DNA from: Pseudomonas sp. C2B4
GTDB taxonomy: Bacteria > Pseudomonadota > Gammaproteobacteria > Pseudomonadales > Pseudomonadaceae
Reading direction: 5' to 3'
DNA: 64,000 bases
Assembly: GCF_013359695.1 (NCBI RefSeq)
Contig: NZ_JABFMU010000006.1
Span: 124,001 to 188,000 of the forward strand
The translations under genes were made by a program, and so were the position numbers. The notes beneath the pieces are model-generated. The model made no database searches and was not told the DNA's origin. It saw only the letters and a list, made by a program, of their open reading frames with translations. Below, one piece after another: positions 25,457 to 34,792 of this stretch (position 1 is its first letter; the number at the start of each line of letters is the position of its first letter).

Positions 25457-26161
25457 TTACTGGCGTTTGGTGGTCTTGTCCGACGACGCCACGGTACCGC
25501 TCCCACAATTGATGTAGGAGGAGGACTTCAACCAGCGCTGATCCGGATAGTAGGAAAACAGCAACTGCCCGTCCTTCATCGAGTCGATCAACCGGCGCGC
25601 AATGGCGGGTCGGACAGCCGGGCAACCGAGGCTTCTGCCGATGCGGCCGTTGGCGCGTGCCAGTACCGGACTGACGTACGGTGCGCCGTGAATGACGATT
25701 GCGCGATCAAAGGCGTTATCGTTGAAGCCGGGCTCCAGGCCTTCCATGCGCAAGGAGTAGCCGTTCTGGCCGCGATAGCTTTCCTGGGTGCGGAACAGGC
25801 CGAGGCTGGTGGCGAAGCTTTCGTTCTGGTTGGAGAACTGGGTGGCCATGTTTTCGCCGCTGTTACGGCCATGGGCGACGAGTTCCTGGAAGAGCAATTT
25901 GCGTTTTTTCAGATCGAACACCCACAGCCGTTGTTCGGTTGAAGGCAATGAGTAATCGATCACTGCTAGTCTCTGTGCCGGCGCTGCACCTTGGGCGCGG
26001 GTGCACTGGGTGGCGCGGACCGCCAGGGCAATGACCTTGGCATTGGCATTTGGAGCGGCTTTGGCCAGCGCGACTTCAAGCGAATCGGCGTAGGCTGTGG
26101 GGATGAAGGCCGACGTCAACAGCAGCGCTGTGAGTAGAAAGCCAAAGCGATGTAGCGCCAT
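25457..26161 (-). CDS. Secreted L,D-transpeptidase catalytic domain protein (YkuD_2 type)
   Basis: 234 residues with a signal peptide ending in AYA. The region AIVIHGAPYV ... GRIGRSLGCPAVRP holds the catalytic His and Cys (Cys180) of the murein L,D-transpeptidase catalytic family, a compact YkuD variant. Probably modifies peptidoglycan cross-links or anchors in the periplasm. Divergent from the larger YcbB-type enzyme at 26245 with 83 bases between starts. Confidence 0.85.
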   Translation of the reverse strand: MALHRFGFLLTALLLTSAFIPTAYADSLEVALAKAAPNANAKVIALAVRATQCTRAQGAAPAQRLAVIDYSLPSTEQRLWVFDLKKRKLLFQELVAHGRNSGENMATQFSNQNESFATSLGLFRTQESYRGQNGYSLRMEGLEPGFNDNAFDRAIVIHGAPYVSPVLARANGRIGRSLGCPAVRPAIARRLIDSMKDGQLLFSYYPDQRWLKSSSYINCGSGTVASSDKTTKRQ

Positions 26162-26244
26162 ATGTAAATCTCATCAGGAATATGTCGAGTCTAGCAGCGA
26201 GTGGAACGCTAGCTTTTTGATTTGCGGGAGATTAAGGATTATCC

Positions 26245-27996
26245 ATGGTGCAATTAACAAGGTTATTCGTCATAAGCCGTGCTTTTTTTATGGTCTTTCT
26301 GATCAGCGGCACTGCGTTGGGTGAAACTTCTCCGATCGTGCAGGTATCTCCGCAAACCAGTGTGGTGTCCGCAGCGCCCGACGACGTCGTGGGCCAAGCG
26401 ATCCAGGCCATGCTGGAACCGCTGCAATCCGCGTTCCCGCCGTTGCTCACGTCACGCAAGCATCAGCGCGCGGATATCAACCGCGTGGTGCTGGATTTCT
26501 ATTCTCATCGCAACTACCGCGCCGCCTGGACGAATGGGCGGGACGTCACCCAATTGCTCAAAAGCCTGGGTGAGACTGCAATCGATGGCTTGAACCCCGC
26601 CGATTACCGGACGGCCGAATTGGCCGAGGCGCAACTGGCGATGCAGGCCACCGCGCCGACGCCTGCACAATCGGCGGCATTCGATATCGGGCTGACCCGC
26701 ACCTACATCACGGCGCTGTTGCAATTGCGCCGTGGCAAGGTTGACCCGTCCCGTCTGGACTTTCACTGGAACTTCGACCCGGAGGGGGTGGATCCCCGCG
26801 AGGATGTGAACAGTTTCTTTGCCGCCCTCGACGATCACGACGTGGCACGCGCGTTCGCTCAAGCGCCGCCGCAAGAAGCGGTTTATCGCAGCATGCGCGT
26901 GGCCCTGGCGCAATTGCGTCAGGTTCGGGATGCCGGCGGTTGGCCGAAGGTGGCCGAAGGGCAGTCGCTCAAGCCGGGGATGGACGGTGCCGCAGTCGCA
27001 CAGTTGCGTGCCCGTCTGGTCGCCGGTGGTTATCTGGAGCCGCAAAAAGGCAAGCGAAACGATTACGACGACAAAGTCATCGCGGCGGTGAAGAAGTATC
27101 AGGTCGAGCAGTACCTGGGCGCGGACGGCGTAGCCGGGGCAGCGACGCTTGCGGCACTGAATGTGCCCGTCGAAGCACGGATCGATCAGGTCCGGGTGAA
27201 CATGGAGCGGGCGCGCTGGCTGCTGTACAAACTTCAGGGCACCTTTGTCGTTGTCGATATCGCCGGGTACAAGGTCGCGCTGTATCGCGACGGCCAGCCG
27301 ATCTGGCGTTCCCGGGTACAGGTGGGCAAGCCGTTTCGCAGCACGCCGGTGTTTCAGTCGGAGATCACCTACGTCACCTTCAACCCCACCTGGACGGTGC
27401 CGCCGACGATCCTGGTCAAGGATATGCTGCCCAAGATTCAACAGAACCCGGATTACCTGGCCGCCAACCGGATCAGAGCCCTTGATCGGGAAGGCAACGT
27501 GCTCGATCCGTCGACAATCGACTGGTACAACGCGCGCGGTATCACGTTGCGCCAGGATGCCGGGCCAGAGAACTCATTAGGGCAGGTGGTTATTCGCTTC
27601 CCCAACGATTATGCGATTTACCTGCACGACACCCCCCATCGCGAACTGTTCGCCAAGTCGATACGCGCCACCAGTTCCGGATGCATCCGGGTGGAGAACC
27701 CGCTGCAGCTGGTCGAGTTGTTGTTCAACGACCCGACGCGCTGGAACAGCGAGGGCATTCAAAAGCAACTGGCCAATGGCAAGACCGCAAACATCAGGCT
27801 TCCGGTCAAGGTGCCAGTACTGTTGGCTTACTGGACCGTTGATCTGAGTAAAGAGGGGCGGGTGACATTCAAGCCTGACGTGTATGGCTATGACACGCCG
27901 GTACTTCGGCAATTGAACCTGCCGTCAAAACTGCCGGCCCTGGAGTTGCCGCGGGGGGAAACTGCGATGGTGTCAACAGGACAAAGCCAGCCGTAA
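26245..27996 (+). CDS. L,D-transpeptidase of the YcbB/LdtD type
   Basis: 583-residue periplasmic enzyme forming 3-3 cross-links in peptidoglycan, resistant to most beta-lactams in known cases. N-terminal signal (to about residue 26), scaffold domain, peptidoglycan-binding repeat (LKPGMDGAAVAQLRARLVAGGYL, ~245-267), then the YkuD domain with HDTP near 460 and SSGCIRVENP with nucleophile Cys480. The lid segment between the first strand of the catalytic domain and the active site, a mark of YcbB, is present. Divergent from the smaller transpeptidase. Confidence 0.93.
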   Translation: MVQLTRLFVISRAFFMVFLISGTALGETSPIVQVSPQTSVVSAAPDDVVGQAIQAMLEPLQSAFPPLLTSRKHQRADINRVVLDFYSHRNYRAAWTNGRDVTQLLKSLGETAIDGLNPADYRTAELAEAQLAMQATAPTPAQSAAFDIGLTRTYITALLQLRRGKVDPSRLDFHWNFDPEGVDPREDVNSFFAALDDHDVARAFAQAPPQEAVYRSMRVALAQLRQVRDAGGWPKVAEGQSLKPGMDGAAVAQLRARLVAGGYLEPQKGKRNDYDDKVIAAVKKYQVEQYLGADGVAGAATLAALNVPVEARIDQVRVNMERARWLLYKLQGTFVVVDIAGYKVALYRDGQPIWRSRVQVGKPFRSTPVFQSEITYVTFNPTWTVPPTILVKDMLPKIQQNPDYLAANRIRALDREGNVLDPSTIDWYNARGITLRQDAGPENSLGQVVIRFPNDYAIYLHDTPHRELFAKSIRATSSGCIRVENPLQLVELLFNDPTRWNSEGIQKQLANGKTANIRLPVKVPVLLAYWTVDLSKEGRVTFKPDVYGYDTPVLRQLNLPSKLPALELPRGETAMVSTGQSQP

Positions 27997-28198
27997 GCGG
28001 CCGACGGTATCGGTGGTGCCTCCCCCGAATCCAGGGCGGTATTTCGCTTTTTTTATGAGGGGAAGGCTCTACGGCGGCCTTTGCGCTCCGTCGCAATCTT
28101 GGGGACCGATGAAGCCAGACGGTTGGCTCATCCGTTAAAAACTATCACAATGAAAATTGGTCATAGATGATCAATCTCAATGGATAGGGAATTTGACG

Positions 28199-28987
28199 AT
28201 GGATGTTGCGCAGAAAAACTCGTCACGCATCGCGGGTCCACTTCATGTGCATGACCTCGATGAGTGCCGCAACATTCAAAAAGGATCGGTGTTCATTATT
28301 GCCTCGGGGGCGTCTGCCAGGGATTTTCCGCTGGAGAAGTTTGCCCATGTTCCGATGATCACCATGAATGGTGCGATCACAAAGTTCATCGGGACAGGTA
28401 TCAAGCCGTTTTTTTATGTGTGTACCGACCAGGGTTTTTCCCGGCAGCAGCCCGAGTTGTTTTCAGAGGGCATGCAGCTCAGTGAGCGGGTCGGACTCTG
28501 GGAAGATCATATCTGGCACACAACGGTGAGGCCCAGGGGCGAGTTGTATCTGCTGGGCCGGGCACCCAAGCTGTCCTGGCGCGATTTCTTCCGCACCGAC
28601 AAAGACCTTGTCAGAAGCCGCAAGCTCGGCAATGGGCGTAATCGGACATTGGGTTTCAGCAAGAATCTCAAGCGCGGTTTTTTCGATGCTCGCACGGTGG
28701 CCTATCTGGCGTTACAGCTTGCCTATCACTTGGGGTTTACCAAGGTGTTTCTGGTGGGTGTCGACTTGAATCAGGCAGTGAGTCGCTTCTATGAGGCGCC
28801 AGGGGGGATTGTTTCTCCTTGTCGGCTTGATGAGCATTTCCATACGAGGATCGTACCGTCGTTCGAGATCCTGTCGAAGTACGTCATGAACAAGGATTTT
28901 CAGGTTTACAACCTGTCCGATATCTCCAGAATTCCTGAGGAGCTTGTCCCTCGTGTGGAGATGGATGAACTCGACAGACTCATCTGA
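28199..28987 (+). CDS. Rossmann-like protein, possible polysaccharide biosynthesis protein
   Basis: 262 residues, cytosolic. VFIIASGASARDFPLEKF, VPMITMNGAI and FYVCTDQGF form a nucleotide-binding-like start similar to the DUF115/MptE-like and GT42-type proteins, and LALQLAYHLGFTKVFLVGVDLN is the conserved second half of that fold. Such proteins often act in surface-glycan synthesis, but the reaction here cannot be deduced. ATG 28199 is preceded by AGGGA; an in-frame start 14 codons earlier lacks a binding site. Single-gene transcript closed by a terminator. Confidence 0.7.
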   Translation: MDVAQKNSSRIAGPLHVHDLDECRNIQKGSVFIIASGASARDFPLEKFAHVPMITMNGAITKFIGTGIKPFFYVCTDQGFSRQQPELFSEGMQLSERVGLWEDHIWHTTVRPRGELYLLGRAPKLSWRDFFRTDKDLVRSRKLGNGRNRTLGFSKNLKRGFFDARTVAYLALQLAYHLGFTKVFLVGVDLNQAVSRFYEAPGGIVSPCRLDEHFHTRIVPSFEILSKYVMNKDFQVYNLSDISRIPEELVPRVEMDELDRLI

Positions 28988-29009
28988 CGGTCAACCTGGA
29001 TAGGTAATA

Positions 29010-29038
29010 ACGGGCGCATTTGGAGCGCCCGTTTTTTG
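29010..29038 (+). terminator. Intrinsic terminator
   Basis: Stem ACGGGCGC / GCGCCCGT with a 7-base loop followed by a T-run. Ends the transcript of the gene at 28199. Confidence 0.9.
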
Positions 29039-29058
29039 TTTGTACCCAAGCGGTTGTC

Positions 29059-29382
29059 TCAGGACCAGCGCAGCCCGGCGACACTCACCACAATCAGTCC
29101 CAGCCAGACCAACCTCCAAAAAGAAACCGTGTCACCGAGCCAGTACATGCCGACCACTGCCGTACCGGCGGCACCGATGCCGGTCCAGACGGCGTAGGCG
29201 GTACCAATGGGCAGTTGGCGCAACGCCAGGGTCAATAACGTCAGGCTTCCTGCCAACGCTACCAAAGTGCCGAGTAATAACCAGGGCCTCTGCAAGCCGC
29301 TGGTGGATTTCAAGCCGATCGCGAAAATAATCTCCAGAAGGCCTGCCACTAACAACAAGCCCCAGGAATAGCCGTAAGTCAT
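29059..29382 (-). CDS. SMR-family exporter, SugE/Gdx-like
   Basis: 107 residues, four membrane helices. The first helix has the essential Glu (GLLEIIFAIGLK) and helix 3 the motif GTAYAVWTGIGAAGTAVVG, which fits the Gdx/SugE branch (guanidinium or quaternary ammonium export) better than EmrE, though the substrate is not certain. AAGG precedes the ATG. It follows the SLAC1 gene by 16 bases and is co-oriented, so it is likely second in that operon. Confidence 0.85.
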   Translation of the reverse strand: MTYGYSWGLLLVAGLLEIIFAIGLKSTSGLQRPWLLLGTLVALAGSLTLLTLALRQLPIGTAYAVWTGIGAAGTAVVGMYWLGDTVSFWRLVWLGLIVVSVAGLRWS

Positions 29383-29398
29383 GAAGGTGCCTTGAGGG

Positions 29399-30397
29399 TC
29401 AGTTGGACAGCAGTTTTCCGTTGAACAGGATTTTCAATGTCTTCACGGTGAGTACCGCCAATGCAAGGGTCAGGAAGGCCAGAATCAGATAAGCCACGAC
29501 TGTCAGAACAATGCTTTCCTGTGAGTAGGCGTATTTCAAGGCGGCATTGCTCAGCGCGGCGATGGGAAAGCTGATGGCCCACCAGGCAGGCGAGAAAGGC
29601 ACGTCTTTGCGAAACACTTTGAAAGCCAGTACTACGAACAGAAACAGACCAAAGTAGAACAGCAGGCTGGCGAAGTGATCGATCACCCCGAAGAAGTTGG
29701 TATAGGCCAGGAAGCCGACTTCAAAAGGCGCAATCAGAATCATCAGCGAAGGTGTCATACCTTTGGCCATGGCTGGCTCGTGAACAAGTCGCGCGAAAAT
29801 CCGAGTGAAGAACATCAGCGCCAACACCGTGCCGACGGCAATCGCGAAGACATTGAATTCGTAAGCCCAGGCCATGGGCATTTGGGCGCCGGCCACGGCA
29901 ATGTCGAGCGTGGCGACACCAGGGATCAACCACGCAGGGACGGCATGCTGCGCGTCCTGATTGCCTGACAGCAACCGCGATACCACCACGCCACCCAACA
30001 CCACGGTCAACAGGCTGCCAATGATCCAGAGCGCTTGGCTCAACACGGCGCTGTAGGGGGCTGCGACGGCGGACAGCAGCAACAGGGCAATGGTGACGGC
30101 GCCGAAGAAGTTACCGGAGACCGGGTGATTGAATTCCGCTTTTACCGCTTCGGGGTGCTTGATCCATTTGGTGAGATAGCCCACGGCAAGCAGGACGAAA
30201 ACCAGCCCGGCAAACAGACCAATCCCGTTTGCAATAACACTGGCCTGAGCGGCGTGCTGGCTGACCAGCCTCCAAGCCAGGCTAAGGCCTGCCAAGCCCA
30301 TCACGGAACCGAACAGATTGATGGGGAGGTGCTTGATCGACGTCGATTTCGAGACGGAATCGAGGGCGACGGCAGAAGGCATATTGAGTGAGTTCAT
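29399..30397 (-). CDS. SLAC1/TehA-family anion channel protein
   Basis: 332 residues with about ten membrane helices, matching the SLAC1 anion channel family related to TehA (tellurite resistance) proteins. GGAG lies six bases before ATG 30397. First gene of a likely two-gene operon with the SMR exporter and divergent from an AraC-type regulator that may control it. Transported anion unknown. Confidence 0.82.
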   Translation of the reverse strand: MNSLNMPSAVALDSVSKSTSIKHLPINLFGSVMGLAGLSLAWRLVSQHAAQASVIANGIGLFAGLVFVLLAVGYLTKWIKHPEAVKAEFNHPVSGNFFGAVTIALLLLSAVAAPYSAVLSQALWIIGSLLTVVLGGVVVSRLLSGNQDAQHAVPAWLIPGVATLDIAVAGAQMPMAWAYEFNVFAIAVGTVLALMFFTRIFARLVHEPAMAKGMTPSLMILIAPFEVGFLAYTNFFGVIDHFASLLFYFGLFLFVVLAFKVFRKDVPFSPAWWAISFPIAALSNAALKYAYSQESIVLTVVAYLILAFLTLALAVLTVKTLKILFNGKLLSN

Positions 30398-30511
30398 GAC
30401 GGTCTCCGGTTGACTGAATTAGTCGTCATGGGTAGTTTCTGCCAATATTCATTTGGCTTGAAGCGTCTTGAAACGACGTTTTCAGCCATTAACATTGCGA
30501 GGACAGACACC

Positions 30512-31462
30512 ATGCGAATCGCCTTGCTGGCATTCCCCAGGGTTCAGATGCTGGACATCGTCGGTCCGGCGGATGTGTTTGCCGAAGCCGCCCGGCAACT
30601 GGGCAAGCCACGGGCCTATCAGGTCTCGGTGATCGGTACTGAAACCGGGCCGATCAAGGGCACCAGCGGTTTACGTCTGGCCCTGGATGGCACCATCGAT
30701 ACATTCAAGGGCACGATCGATACGTTGCTGATTGCGGGTAGCCCTGCGGTCAATGAAGTGGCGCAAAGCCCGCAGCTGCAAGCCTGGATACGCCTTCAGG
30801 CAACCAGGGTGCGACGAATCGGCTCGGTTTGCAGCGGCGCTTTTGTGCTGGCGTCAGCAGGGTTGCTGGAGGGGCGGCACGTGACCACCCACTGGAACTC
30901 GAGTGCGCTGCTGGCCAAGGAATTCCCCGACACCATTGTCGAGCCGGACAGCATTTTTATCCGCGACGGCAATATCTACACCTCGGCGGGTGTCACGGCG
31001 GGCATGGACCTGGCACTGGCCATGGTCGAAGAAGACCACGGTCGCGAATTGGCGTTGAGCATCGCCCGGGAAATGGTCATGTATTTCAAGCGTCCGGGCG
31101 GGCAATCGCAATTCAGTGCACAGTTGGCGGCGCAAACGGCGGAACGCACGGTGATTCGCCAGATCCAGACTTACATCGTGGAAAACCTGAAGGCAGATTT
31201 GAGCGTGCCGACCCTGGCCGAGCGCTCGGGCATGAGTGAACGCAACTTTGCCCGGGTATTCAAGGCTGAAGGCGGATTCACCCCGGCTGAGTTCGTCGAG
31301 CTGGCGCGTATCGACGAAGCCCGGCGCTTGATCGAAGGCGCGGACGTATCCCTCAAGCGGCTGGCCGATCAGGTGGGTTACGCCAATATCGATGGGTTCA
31401 GGCGTGCGTTTGTCCGGCGTCTGGGCATCAGCCCCAGTGACTACCGAAAACGATTCTTGTAG
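30512..31462 (+). CDS. GlxA-family AraC-type transcriptional regulator
   Basis: 316 residues: N-terminal DJ-1/PfpI-like (class I glutamine amidotransferase-like) domain, MRIALLAFPRVQMLDIVGPADVF, with a conserved Cys in the nucleophile-elbow region SVCSGAFVLASAGLLEGRHVTTHW; C-terminal AraC double helix-turn-helix from about 220 (LAERSGMSERNFARVFKAEGG and LADQVGYANIDGFRRAFVRRLG). ATG 30512 is preceded by GAGGA; upstream in-frame codons are unsupported. Divergent from the SLAC1/SMR pair. Confidence 0.92.
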   Translation: MRIALLAFPRVQMLDIVGPADVFAEAARQLGKPRAYQVSVIGTETGPIKGTSGLRLALDGTIDTFKGTIDTLLIAGSPAVNEVAQSPQLQAWIRLQATRVRRIGSVCSGAFVLASAGLLEGRHVTTHWNSSALLAKEFPDTIVEPDSIFIRDGNIYTSAGVTAGMDLALAMVEEDHGRELALSIAREMVMYFKRPGGQSQFSAQLAAQTAERTVIRQIQTYIVENLKADLSVPTLAERSGMSERNFARVFKAEGGFTPAEFVELARIDEARRLIEGADVSLKRLADQVGYANIDGFRRAFVRRLGISPSDYRKRFL

Positions 31463-31642
31463 GGGCGCCAAGCGAGATCAGAGGCTATTCAGTCCACGCA
31501 TGGGCAGGTGAGGGGTCATGCGGGGCGCAATCACATGATGTGTGGTTGCCATTTACTGCCCATAACCCCGTAGACTGCGCGCACAAAAAAACAAGGGTTT
31601 TTGGGCCGGTGCCCATGCGTTGCCCTTGAAGGACGAGCTTTT

Positions 31643-33214
31643 GTGCCCACACGCTTTCACGACAGGTACCACGCCCCCGGCGTTGCATTGACCCGCATAC
31701 CGCTGCGCAAGGCTGCGGTTTTGTTTATCGCCACGGTGTGCCTGTGCCTGTGCGCCTTGCTTTATCTGCAATTGGAACAATCCCGGCGTCATGACCTGAG
31801 CCAGGCCCAGGTCGCCTCGTCGAACCTGACGCGGGCCATGGCGCAGCAGGCCGAAGACACCTTCATGAAGGCCGATCTGGTGCTGACCAGTCTGGTGGAC
31901 TGGATTCAGGTCGACGGTTTCGGCCCGTCCTTGAGACCCCGCCTGCAAAAGACCTTCGCCCGGCGCGTGCAGGCGCTGGACCAGTTACACGGGATCCTGC
32001 TGTTCGACCAGAAGGGGCAGTGGGTTGTGACCTCGTTCGAGAGTCTGCCCCGGGGCCCCGGCGTGGCGGACCGTGAGTACTTCAAGTTTCACCAGCAGAA
32101 TGTGTCGTCCGTGGCGCACATCGGCCCGGCCATTCGCAGCCGGGAAAACGGCGAGTGGATCATTCCGGTTTCCAAGCGGGTGAACGACAAAAACGGCCAG
32201 TTCGAGGGTGTGTTACTGGCCGGGATCAAGATGTCGTACTTCGACCAGTTCTTCAAAAGCTTCAGCATCGATGACAACGGCTCGATGTTCGTGGCATTGA
32301 CCGATGGAACGCTACTGGCGCGCCGACCGTTTGTGGAGTCGCAGATCGGCACGTCATTGGCCCAGGGCGAAATCTTTCAGACACTCCTGCCCCAGTCGCC
32401 TTCCGGCAACGCAATGTTCTCGTCGGTGGTAGATGGCATCGTCCGTTTGTATGGGTACCGGCAGTTGGAGGCTTACCCGCTGGTCGTCTCCGCGGCATCG
32501 TCCAGGGATTCGATTCTGGCGGGATGGTATGACACGGCGTTTCGTTCCTGTGCCGTCGTCGCGCTGGTCGTGCTCGTCGTGGGAGTGTTCGGCTGGGTAT
32601 TCATCCGTCAGGTGCGCGTCGGCGAACGGGTCGAGGCGGATTTGCGCCAGGCCCAGCAGGCACTGGAGTTGATCGCCACCCATGACAGCCTGACCGGTCT
32701 GGCCAACCGCCGATTGTTCGAGCGGGCGCTGGATATCGAGTTCGGACGCGGCGCGCGCCAGCAGAGTCCGCTGAGTCTGATCATGCTCGATATCGATTAC
32801 TTCAAGCGCTACAACGATACCTATGGCCATGTGGTGGGGGACCACTGTCTGGCCGAAGTGGCACGGGCGGTGAAAGGTTGCTGTCACCGCAAGGCCGACC
32901 TGGCGGTGCGCTACGGCGGGGAAGAGTTTGCGGTCTTGCTGCCTGACACCGACCTGCACGGTGCCATGACCATTGCCGAACAGATCCGTCGCAGTGTCAT
33001 GGGCAAGAACATCAGCCACACAGGCTCGCCCACGGGGTACATCACGGTCAGCCTTGGCTGCTATTCGTTTATTCCGACGGGGCGTGACAGCATGGACGTG
33101 TTTGTCCAGCGTGCGGACGCGGCGCTGTATCAGGCCAAGCATTCGGGGCGAAACCGCTCGGCGGTGTTGTCGATGGAGGGGGGCGTCGAGGCGCTGTTGC
33201 GTTCGGATCGTTGA
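31643..33214 (+). CDS. Membrane diguanylate cyclase with periplasmic dCache sensor
   Basis: 523 residues from a GTG at 31643 that has AAGGACGAG before it. Membrane helix near 25-45, a ~230-residue periplasmic double-Cache-like domain (GILLFDQKGQWVVTS, REYFKFHQQN, GPAIRSRENGEWIIPVSKRV), second helix near 285-310, then a GGDEF domain with intact RYGGEEFAVLLP and the DSLTGLANRRLF start. An RxxD inhibitory site is not obvious. It should make c-di-GMP in response to a periplasmic small molecule. Confidence 0.92.
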   Translation: MPTRFHDRYHAPGVALTRIPLRKAAVLFIATVCLCLCALLYLQLEQSRRHDLSQAQVASSNLTRAMAQQAEDTFMKADLVLTSLVDWIQVDGFGPSLRPRLQKTFARRVQALDQLHGILLFDQKGQWVVTSFESLPRGPGVADREYFKFHQQNVSSVAHIGPAIRSRENGEWIIPVSKRVNDKNGQFEGVLLAGIKMSYFDQFFKSFSIDDNGSMFVALTDGTLLARRPFVESQIGTSLAQGEIFQTLLPQSPSGNAMFSSVVDGIVRLYGYRQLEAYPLVVSAASSRDSILAGWYDTAFRSCAVVALVVLVVGVFGWVFIRQVRVGERVEADLRQAQQALELIATHDSLTGLANRRLFERALDIEFGRGARQQSPLSLIMLDIDYFKRYNDTYGHVVGDHCLAEVARAVKGCCHRKADLAVRYGGEEFAVLLPDTDLHGAMTIAEQIRRSVMGKNISHTGSPTGYITVSLGCYSFIPTGRDSMDVFVQRADAALYQAKHSGRNRSAVLSMEGGVEALLRSDR

Positions 33215-33354
33215 AGCGCTTGCCGTTGTTTCATCGGCGAAACACCCCGGCGAGCCGGCCGTCCGCCTGTCAGAACTTGTTCATTTGATCGTCTAGAGTT
33301 GCGTTAGCTCTGCCGAGTCCGGCAGGTCTCCCTATCGTACGGACGATCGCCAAT

Positions 33355-34761
33355 ATGTTGATAACCCAAGTATTGACCGCCGTTGCTATCACCGTTGCAG
33401 CCTCCGCTATCTTTCCAATGGCCAGTCACGCGCAATCGAAACTCACAGCCGAAGAGGCTCACGCCATCGGCGTTGACGCCTACGTTTATTTCTACCCGCT
33501 GCTGACCATGGACATCACCCGCCAGCAGTTCACCAACATCGAGCCGGGCAAGGAATTTGGCAAAGGCCCGATGAACATGTTTGTCAGCGTGCCGCAGTAC
33601 CCGCCCGCAAGTTTCAAAGGCGTGGTGCGCTCCAATTTCGACACCTTGTATTCCATCGCCTGGCTCGACTTGACCAAGGAGCCGCTGGTGATTGCCGCGC
33701 CCGACACCGACGGGCGTTTCTATCTGCTGCCCATGCTCGACATGTGGAGCGACGTGTTTGCCTCGCCCGGTTGGCGTACAACGGGCACCGACGCCGGGCA
33801 GTTTCTGGTGACACCTCCGGGCTGGACCGGCGCGGTACCCGCCGGGCTGGATCATCTGCCGGCGCCTACGCCTTATGTCTGGGTCATCGGCCGCACCAAG
33901 ACCGACGGCGCGGCGGACTACGCGGCGGTGCACAAGATCCAGGCCGGTTATACGATCACGCCGCTGTCGCGGCTGGGCAAGGGCGAGGAGCCGGTCAGCG
34001 TCAAGATCGATCCGGCCGTGGACATGAAAACCCCGCCGAAGATCCAGGTCGACACCATGTCGGCGGCCAAGTACTTCGCCTATGCCGCCGAACTGCTCAA
34101 AGTGCATCCGGCCCACAGCACCGATCAACCGATGCTGGCGCAGATCAAGCGAATCGGCATCGAGCCTGGCAAGCCGTTCGACATGGAAGCGCTGGCCCCT
34201 GAAATCAAAGCCGCGTTGCAAACCGTGCCGGAAGAAGCCCAGGCGTTGATGAAGTGGAAAGTGGAAACCCTGGCGCGGGTGGTCAACGGCTGGTCGATGA
34301 ACACCGACACCATGGGCGTCTATGGCAACTACTACCTCAAGCGCGCGATCGTCGCTCAGGTCGGGCTCGGCGCCAACCTGCCGGAGGATGCGATTTATCC
34401 GTTGAACCTGGGCGATGAAAACGGGAAGGCCCTCGATGGGGCGAACAAGTACGTGCTGCATTTTCCAAAGGGCCAGACCCCGCCGGTGAACGCGTTCTGG
34501 TCGGTCACGTTGTACGATCCTGAAGGCTTCCAGGTCGGCAACGAACTCAACCGCTTTGCGGTGAGCAGCTGGATGCCGTTCAAGAACAATGACGATGGTT
34601 CACTGGACATCTATTTCCAGAACGAAAGCCCCGGCAAGGCGCTTGAGGCCAATTGGCTGCCGGCGCCCAAAGGGCCGTTCAACCTGACCATGCGCCTGTA
34701 CGGGCCGAAGGCCGAGGCGTTGAACGGCAAGTGGAACCCGCCGCCGGTCAAGCAGATGTAG
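33355..34761 (+). CDS. Secreted DUF1254/DUF1214 domain protein
   Basis: 468 residues with a signal peptide (ASHAQ, cleavage near 27). DUF1254 from about 35 (AIGVDAYVYFYPLLTMDITRQQ, NFDTLYSIAWLDL) and DUF1214 in the C-terminal third (PVNAFWSVTLYDPEGF, near the end PKGPFNLTMRLYGPK). The double-domain family is widespread and periplasmic or extracellular, with no agreed function. Stands alone. Confidence 0.9.
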   Translation: MLITQVLTAVAITVAASAIFPMASHAQSKLTAEEAHAIGVDAYVYFYPLLTMDITRQQFTNIEPGKEFGKGPMNMFVSVPQYPPASFKGVVRSNFDTLYSIAWLDLTKEPLVIAAPDTDGRFYLLPMLDMWSDVFASPGWRTTGTDAGQFLVTPPGWTGAVPAGLDHLPAPTPYVWVIGRTKTDGAADYAAVHKIQAGYTITPLSRLGKGEEPVSVKIDPAVDMKTPPKIQVDTMSAAKYFAYAAELLKVHPAHSTDQPMLAQIKRIGIEPGKPFDMEALAPEIKAALQTVPEEAQALMKWKVETLARVVNGWSMNTDTMGVYGNYYLKRAIVAQVGLGANLPEDAIYPLNLGDENGKALDGANKYVLHFPKGQTPPVNAFWSVTLYDPEGFQVGNELNRFAVSSWMPFKNNDDGSLDIYFQNESPGKALEANWLPAPKGPFNLTMRLYGPKAEALNGKWNPPPVKQM

Positions 34762-34792
34762 CTATCCGGTAACGGAAGCAGCCGACGATTGC

